NCBI RefSeq assembly: GCF_007827695.1
Contig: NZ_VITA01000006.1
Coordinates: 1 to 64,000, forward strand
Reading direction: 5' to 3'
DNA length: 64,000 nt
DNA from: Sinorhizobium medicae
GTDB taxonomy: Bacteria; Pseudomonadota; Alphaproteobacteria; Rhizobiales; Rhizobiaceae
The position numbers and the translations under genes were made by a program. How positions within the stretch are numbered: the first letter of the stretch is position 1; every line of letters begins with the position of its first letter. Positions 60,331 to 64,000 of the stretch are shown here, piece by piece. Below the pieces are notes generated by a model. The model was not told the DNA's origin. It did no database searches and saw only the letters and a list, made by a program, of their open reading frames with translations.

Positions 60331-61815
60331 ATGAACCAGCACGAAATCCTTCTGAAGCTCGAGAATATCGAGAAACGCTTTCCCGGCGTCGTGGCGTTGA
60401 AGTCGATCTCGCTCGAGGTGCGCGCCGGAGAGGTGCAGGTGCTTCTCGGCGAGAATGGTGCCGGCAAGTCGACGCTGATGAAGATTCTTGCCGGCGAGCA
60501 CCCGCCGACGGACGGGACTATCGTGGTGGGCGGCCGGAAGGTTCCGGCGCTCACTCCGACGCTCGCCACGGAACTCGGCATCGGCCTCGTGCATCAGGAA
60601 CTGAGCCTTATCCCGGCGCTCAGCGTCACCGAGAACATTTTTCTCGGCCGGATGCCGCGCAACGCATTCGGCAAGATAAACTGGAGCAAGGCGCATGCGG
60701 ATGCCCGACACGCGCTGGAAGCGCTCGGCGTTTTCATCGACCCGGCCGCCGAGGTGCGCACGCTCGAAGTTGCCGAGCAGCAATTGGTCGAGATTACGCG
60801 TGTCCTGGAGCGCGGCCCGCGCATCCTTCTGCTCGATGAGCCGACTTCGGCGCTGTCCGACGGCGAGCGCAGCCGTCTCTTCGATGTCATCCGCCTTCTG
60901 AAACAGCGCGGCCACGGCATCATTTACATCTCGCATCACCTCTCGGAAATTCCATTGATCGCCGACCGCGTTACGGTGTTGCGTGATGGTATCGTCGTAA
61001 AGACGCTGCCCGCCGACCAGGCGGATGAGGAGACGGTGATCGGCTTGATGGTCGGCCGCAGGCTGGAAGAACAGTTCCCCAAGGAAAAGGTTGAGCTCGG
61101 GACGCCTGTACTCGTCGTTGAAAATCTCGCCTCCGGAACCACGCTGAAGGATCTCTCCTTCACGCTCCGTCGCGGTGAAATCCTTGGAGTATACGGCTTG
61201 ATGGGCGCCGGCCAGGCGGAGATAGCCAGCGCTCTTTTCGGTCTGCAGGCGGTCAATGCCGGTTCTGTCGAGGTCGAGGGCAAGCGCGCGAATTTCCGGC
61301 ACTCCTCGGATGCGATTGCGGCGGGCCTCGGTCTGATCTCGCGCGACCGCCGCCAGAGCCTCGTGCCGATGCAACCGGTCGGCCCCAATCTCAGCCTGTC
61401 CTGGCTTGCCGGCAAGTCGCTTCTGTCGCGGCTCGATCTCACGCGCGAGCGCGAGGAGGGCAGTCGCTACATTTCCGATCTGCGCATCCGGCCGGCTTCC
61501 ACCACGCACAAACTCTTCTTCTTCAGCGGCGGCAACCAGCAGAAGGTCATTCTGGCGCGATGGATGTCGAGCGGCGCGCGAATTCTGATTTTCGACGAGC
61601 CGACCCGCGGCATTGATGTCGGCGCCAAAGCGGAAGTGTTTGCGGTGATGAGCCGCCTGGTATCGGAAGGTGCGTCGATCCTGATGATTTCCTCGGAACT
61701 CAACGAACTGATCGGTATGGCGGACCGCGCGCTGGTGATGCGGGGCGGGCGGCTCTCGGCGGAATTGCCAAGGAAAGAGATATCGCAGCAGAACCTGCTG
61801 CGATATGCGAGCTAG
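60331..61815 (+). CDS. sugar ABC transporter, double ATP-binding protein (RbsA/XylG family)
   Basis: A 494-residue protein with two nucleotide-binding domains. Domain 1: GENGAGKST, LEVAEQQLVEITRVL, ILLLDEPTSAL. Domain 2: degenerate Walker A GLMGAGQAE, FSGGNQQKVILARW, ILIFDEPTRGIDVG. ATG 60331 is chosen as it starts MNQHEILLKLENI; a purine-rich stretch precedes it. Partner of the 62004 permease. Possibly controlled with the nine-gene operon through O3/O4. Confidence 0.92.
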   Translation: MNQHEILLKLENIEKRFPGVVALKSISLEVRAGEVQVLLGENGAGKSTLMKILAGEHPPTDGTIVVGGRKVPALTPTLATELGIGLVHQELSLIPALSVTENIFLGRMPRNAFGKINWSKAHADARHALEALGVFIDPAAEVRTLEVAEQQLVEITRVLERGPRILLLDEPTSALSDGERSRLFDVIRLLKQRGHGIIYISHHLSEIPLIADRVTVLRDGIVVKTLPADQADEETVIGLMVGRRLEEQFPKEKVELGTPVLVVENLASGTTLKDLSFTLRRGEILGVYGLMGAGQAEIASALFGLQAVNAGSVEVEGKRANFRHSSDAIAAGLGLISRDRRQSLVPMQPVGPNLSLSWLAGKSLLSRLDLTREREEGSRYISDLRIRPASTTHKLFFFSGGNQQKVILARWMSSGARILIFDEPTRGIDVGAKAEVFAVMSRLVSEGASILMISSELNELIGMADRALVMRGGRLSAELPRKEISQQNLLRYAS

Positions 61816-61991
61816 AGCAATTCCAGGGAGAGTGCGTAGCGGTTTTCCGTCCGGAATTGCGGCAAAATAAGGGGTTAGAGCTAGAGCGGGATGAAGAAAA
61901 GTGTGCGCGGTTTTCCGCCAGCATCCCGCTCCAACCTGTTGGAAACGATCACGATGATTTCAGGTCGATCCGACCTAAAATCATCGTGATC
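61814..61991. repeat. intergenic repeat R8 (modules C, B and A in a row)
   Basis: Module C (61814-61860) pairs GAGCAATTCC with GGAATTGC. Module B (61884-61931) pairs GAGCGGGATG with GCATCCCGCTC. Module A (61947-61991) pairs GATCACGATGATTTCAGGTC with its near-complement. It lies in the operon between the ATPase and permease genes and ends 13 bases before the permease start. Fullest mosaic in the window. Confidence 0.85.
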
Positions 61992-62003
61992 CAGGGAGTG
62001 GGA

Positions 62004-63053
62004 ATGCATATGCGTGCGGAAAAGAAACCGGACACCAAGGCCGGTGCGGCTGGTGGGCGTAAAACGAAATTGAAGGCGATCGTCTTTCAGGCCGGGCCGC
62101 TGATCGCCCTTGTCCTGTTGATGGCTTACCTCGCTTTTGCGACATCCAACTTCCTGACGTTCGACAACCTTTCCAACGTGGCGCGCCAGTCCGCCTTCGT
62201 TGCCATTATCGCGGTCGGGCAGACATTCGTCATCCTGACCGGCGGCATCGACCTGTCAGTGGCTGCCATCGCCGCACTTGCCGCATCGATAACCGCCGTC
62301 CTGCTCACGCAGCCGCTCGTGCTCTTCGGGGTCGATTTCGGTTTCGTGCCGCCGCCGGTGGCCGTCCTCATAGGGCTTTTCATCGGGGTGGCTGCCGGTG
62401 CAATCAACGGCTGGCTGATTTCCAAATTCAAGATCCCGGACTTCATCGCGACACTCGGCACGATGACGGCCTTTCGCGGCGCCGCGCTGCTGGTCACCGA
62501 TGGCCTGCCGGTCCCCTCGTTCAACGCCGGCCGGCAACTTCCCGAAACGCTGATCTGGGTCGGCGGCGGTCAGCTCTTCGGCGTTCCGGTGAGCGCGCTC
62601 ATCGCGCTGCTCTGCGCGGCCGCCGGCTGGTACGTGCTTCGCTACACCGCGCTCGGGCGGGCGATCTATGCCGTCGGCGGTAACCGTGCGGCCGCCCATT
62701 CCTCCGGCATCAGTATTTCGCGGACCAAGATCATGACCTATGCGATATCGGGCCTGCTGGCCGCGATCGCCGGCATCATCCTCGTCGGGCGCCTCAATTC
62801 GGCCAATGCTTTGATGGCGGAGGGCGAAGAACTGCGCTCCATCGCTTCCGTCGTGATCGGGGGCACCAATCTCTTCGGCGGCGAAGGCGGAGTATGGGGA
62901 TCGATCATCGGCGCGGCCATCATCGGCGTGCTCGGCAACGGTCTCAACCTGCTCGATGTGAGTCCGTTCTGGCAGCGCATCGCGCAGGGCATCGTCATCG
63001 TGGTCGTCGTGATCTTCGATCAGTGGCGCCGTCGCAGCATGACACGCGTTTAG
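62004..63053 (+). CDS. sugar ABC transporter, permease (RbsC/XylH family)
   Basis: A 349-residue permease with eight to ten membrane segments: AVGQTFVILTGGIDLSVAAIAALAAS, IPDFIATLGTMTAFRGAALLV, AVGGNRAAAHSSGISISRTKIMTYAISG and VVIGGTNLFGGEGGVWGSIIGAAIIG. ATG 62004 with GGGAG six bases upstream. ATG 62010 is also possible. Its ribosome-binding site lies right after repeat R8. Confidence 0.92.
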   Translation: MHMRAEKKPDTKAGAAGGRKTKLKAIVFQAGPLIALVLLMAYLAFATSNFLTFDNLSNVARQSAFVAIIAVGQTFVILTGGIDLSVAAIAALAASITAVLLTQPLVLFGVDFGFVPPPVAVLIGLFIGVAAGAINGWLISKFKIPDFIATLGTMTAFRGAALLVTDGLPVPSFNAGRQLPETLIWVGGGQLFGVPVSALIALLCAAAGWYVLRYTALGRAIYAVGGNRAAAHSSGISISRTKIMTYAISGLLAAIAGIILVGRLNSANALMAEGEELRSIASVVIGGTNLFGGEGGVWGSIIGAAIIGVLGNGLNLLDVSPFWQRIAQGIVIVVVVIFDQWRRRSMTRV

Positions 63054-63098
63054 AGCGGGACGAGGAAAGCGGGTGCGGTTTCCGCCCGCACCGCGCTC
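63053..63098. repeat. intergenic repeat R9 (module B)
   Basis: GAGCGGGACG paired with GCACCGCGCTC around a GCGGTTTCCGC core, starting at the permease stop codon. A second hairpin (GGCCTGC/GCAGGCC) follows at about 63106-63128. Likely the transcript end. Confidence 0.7.
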
Positions 63099-63292
63099 CG
63101 GCGTGGGCCTGCCGGAAGGCGCAGGCCGACGCGGCGCAGAAAAAAGTACCAAATCCGGAACTTGCAAAATTAGCTGCCGGTCACCTATTGCCTGTTGGCG
63201 GCGAAAAGCATCCTCTGCCGGAGACCGGCGGCCTTCGCCTGAGGGCACCGCCGGCTGCCGCGACGAACACGCTGCTTCGAAGGTGCCGAGCC

Positions 63293-64000
63293 ATGAACAT
63301 CAAGCAACTGGAAGTCCTGCGGACGCTGCTTGCAACCGGATCGACGGTCGCGAGCGCCAAGGCCATGGGCCTTAGCCAGTCGGGTGTGAGCCGCATGTTG
63401 CAGCAGCTCGAGAGCGACTTGTCCATCACACTTTTCGTCCGGGACAAGGGCCGCCTGATCCCGACCCCGGAGGCCACGGTTCTCGGCCGCGACGCTCAGA
63501 ATGTGCTGCTCGCGATCGAGCGCATGTCCGGCCATGCGGAGGATCTCCGCAACGGTGCTGCCGGACCGGAAATCGTGCGCATCGGGCTGCCGAGCAGCAT
63601 GTGGGAGAATTTCGCACCTGCCATGTTGATCGACTATGTTCGGGATTTTCCCGGCGTGCGCATCGAGACCTTCTTCGAGACGACGACCGCCATCACCAAG
63701 CTGGTCGAGGAACGCGTCATCGACCTCGGTTTTCTGCGCATCGAGGGCGAGACGGGGCCGTCCATTGCAATCGACACGGTTGCGAGCGGCGAGAGCGTCT
63801 GTGTCGTCCCGGAGAACCATCCGCTAGCTGAACTGCCCGAGATCAACATCACGCATCTGCGAAACGTACCGCTGATCCTGATCGGCCGCCAGCGGCCGAA
63901 CCGCATGGCTCTCGATCAGGCCTTCAAGCGGGCAGGGGTAAAGCAGATGGTCAAGATCGAGACTCATACCAACAGCTCGGCCTGCTCCTATGTCGCGCAT
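63293..64000 (+). CDS. LysR-family regulator, cut by the window end
   Basis: 236 codons are present, running off the window. The N-terminal helix-turn-helix is MNIKQLEVLRTLLATGSTVASAKAMGLSQSGVSRMLQQLESDLSITLFVRDKGRLIPTPEA, and the effector domain starts with IVRIGLPSSMWENFAPAMLIDYVRDFPGVRIETFF. The C-terminal 60 or so residues should follow. It is codirectional with the ABC operon but separated by R9. Target unknown, possibly a neighbouring catabolic operon. Confidence 0.9.
   Translation, partial: MNIKQLEVLRTLLATGSTVASAKAMGLSQSGVSRMLQQLESDLSITLFVRDKGRLIPTPEATVLGRDAQNVLLAIERMSGHAEDLRNGAAGPEIVRIGLPSSMWENFAPAMLIDYVRDFPGVRIETFFETTTAITKLVEERVIDLGFLRIEGETGPSIAIDTVASGESVCVVPENHPLAELPEINITHLRNVPLILIGRQRPNRMALDQAFKRAGVKQMVKIETHTNSSACSYVAH

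Noticed and set aside
11484..63098. CRISPR array
   Set aside because: The repeats are palindromic modules scattered over 50 kb between genes, not regularly spaced direct repeats with spacers, and no cas genes are present.

Overview
The window looks like a piece of an alphaproteobacterial genome from the Rhizobiaceae (Rhizobium/Sinorhizobium/Agrobacterium/Shinella kind), more likely an accessory replicon or chromid than a core chromosome. This rests on family-level resemblance: an L-arabinonate-dehydratase-type enzyme very close to the Rhizobium leguminosarum one, short mosaic palindromic repeats of the RIME/ABC type at many operon ends, a rhizobial-style IS3 (IS407-group) element, and a dense array of sugar and polyol transport operons. 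No rRNA, tRNA, replication, conjugation or CRISPR locus was seen. Species was not determined.

Layout. (1) 1-3.2 kb: a decayed IS3-family element (102-3212) interrupted by an intact 1.93-kb element of IS481/IS1202 type (826-2756) with a 6-bp target duplication. (2) 3.4-10.5 kb: a siderophore-iron uptake set (ferric-siderophore reductase, TonB-dependent receptor, and a binding protein, two-permease and ATPase ABC importer). (3) 10.5-11.6 kb: a scar with a fragment of an NRPS adenylation domain and a fragment of a LysR regulator. (4) 11.6-21.9 kb: a sugar-acid locus with an IlvD/Edd dehydratase, a 3-hydroxyisobutyrate-dehydrogenase-type reductase, a DenD-like dehydrogenase, an FAD 2-hydroxyacid dehydrogenase, a GntR regulator, a FAH-fold 2-keto-3-deoxy-acid dehydratase/hydrolase and a TRAP transporter. 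(5) 22-31 kb: transketolase, xylulokinase, a GntR/UTRA regulator, a polyol dehydrogenase and a ribose-type ABC transporter, which reads as pentitol to D-xylulose to the pentose phosphate pathway. (6) 31-36.6 kb, minus strand: rpiR-deoC-FGGY-FGGY-SDR. (7) 36.7-44.2 kb, minus strand: a tightly packed nine-gene operon (SDR, GldA, SDR, SDR, cupin phosphoglucose isomerase, KDPG-type aldolase, AroE-like, D-2-hydroxyacid dehydrogenase, UlaG-like hydrolase) preceded by gntR. (8) 45.3-58.4 kb, plus strand: a thirteen-gene operon with an Ldh_2 dehydrogenase, an ABC importer with two different ATPases and a small membrane protein, then GMC oxidoreductase, cupin, SDR, MDR, AldA-like dehydrogenase and another SDR. 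(9) 58.8-63.05 kb: a second ribose-type ABC transporter whose binding-protein gene carries a frameshift. (10) The window ends inside a LysR regulator.

Working together. Transport feeds oxidation by numerous dehydrogenases (seven classical SDRs, an extended SDR, GldA, GMC, Ldh_2, MDR, AldA). Products then enter central metabolism through kinases (three FGGY), aldolases (DeoC, KDPG-type) and transketolase. Four near-identical palindromes (consensus TGTAGTTNARYTACN), two before the minus-strand nine-gene operon and two before the 58.8-kb ABC operon, tie these distant operons into one probable GntR regulon.

The most interesting points are that GntR operator set, the unassigned nine-gene and thirteen-gene pathways, the ABC importer whose two ATPases carry complementary motif losses that predict one degenerate and one working ATP site, and the DeoC/two-kinase operon. 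All functions are read from sequence motifs and recalled family features; no database search was run.
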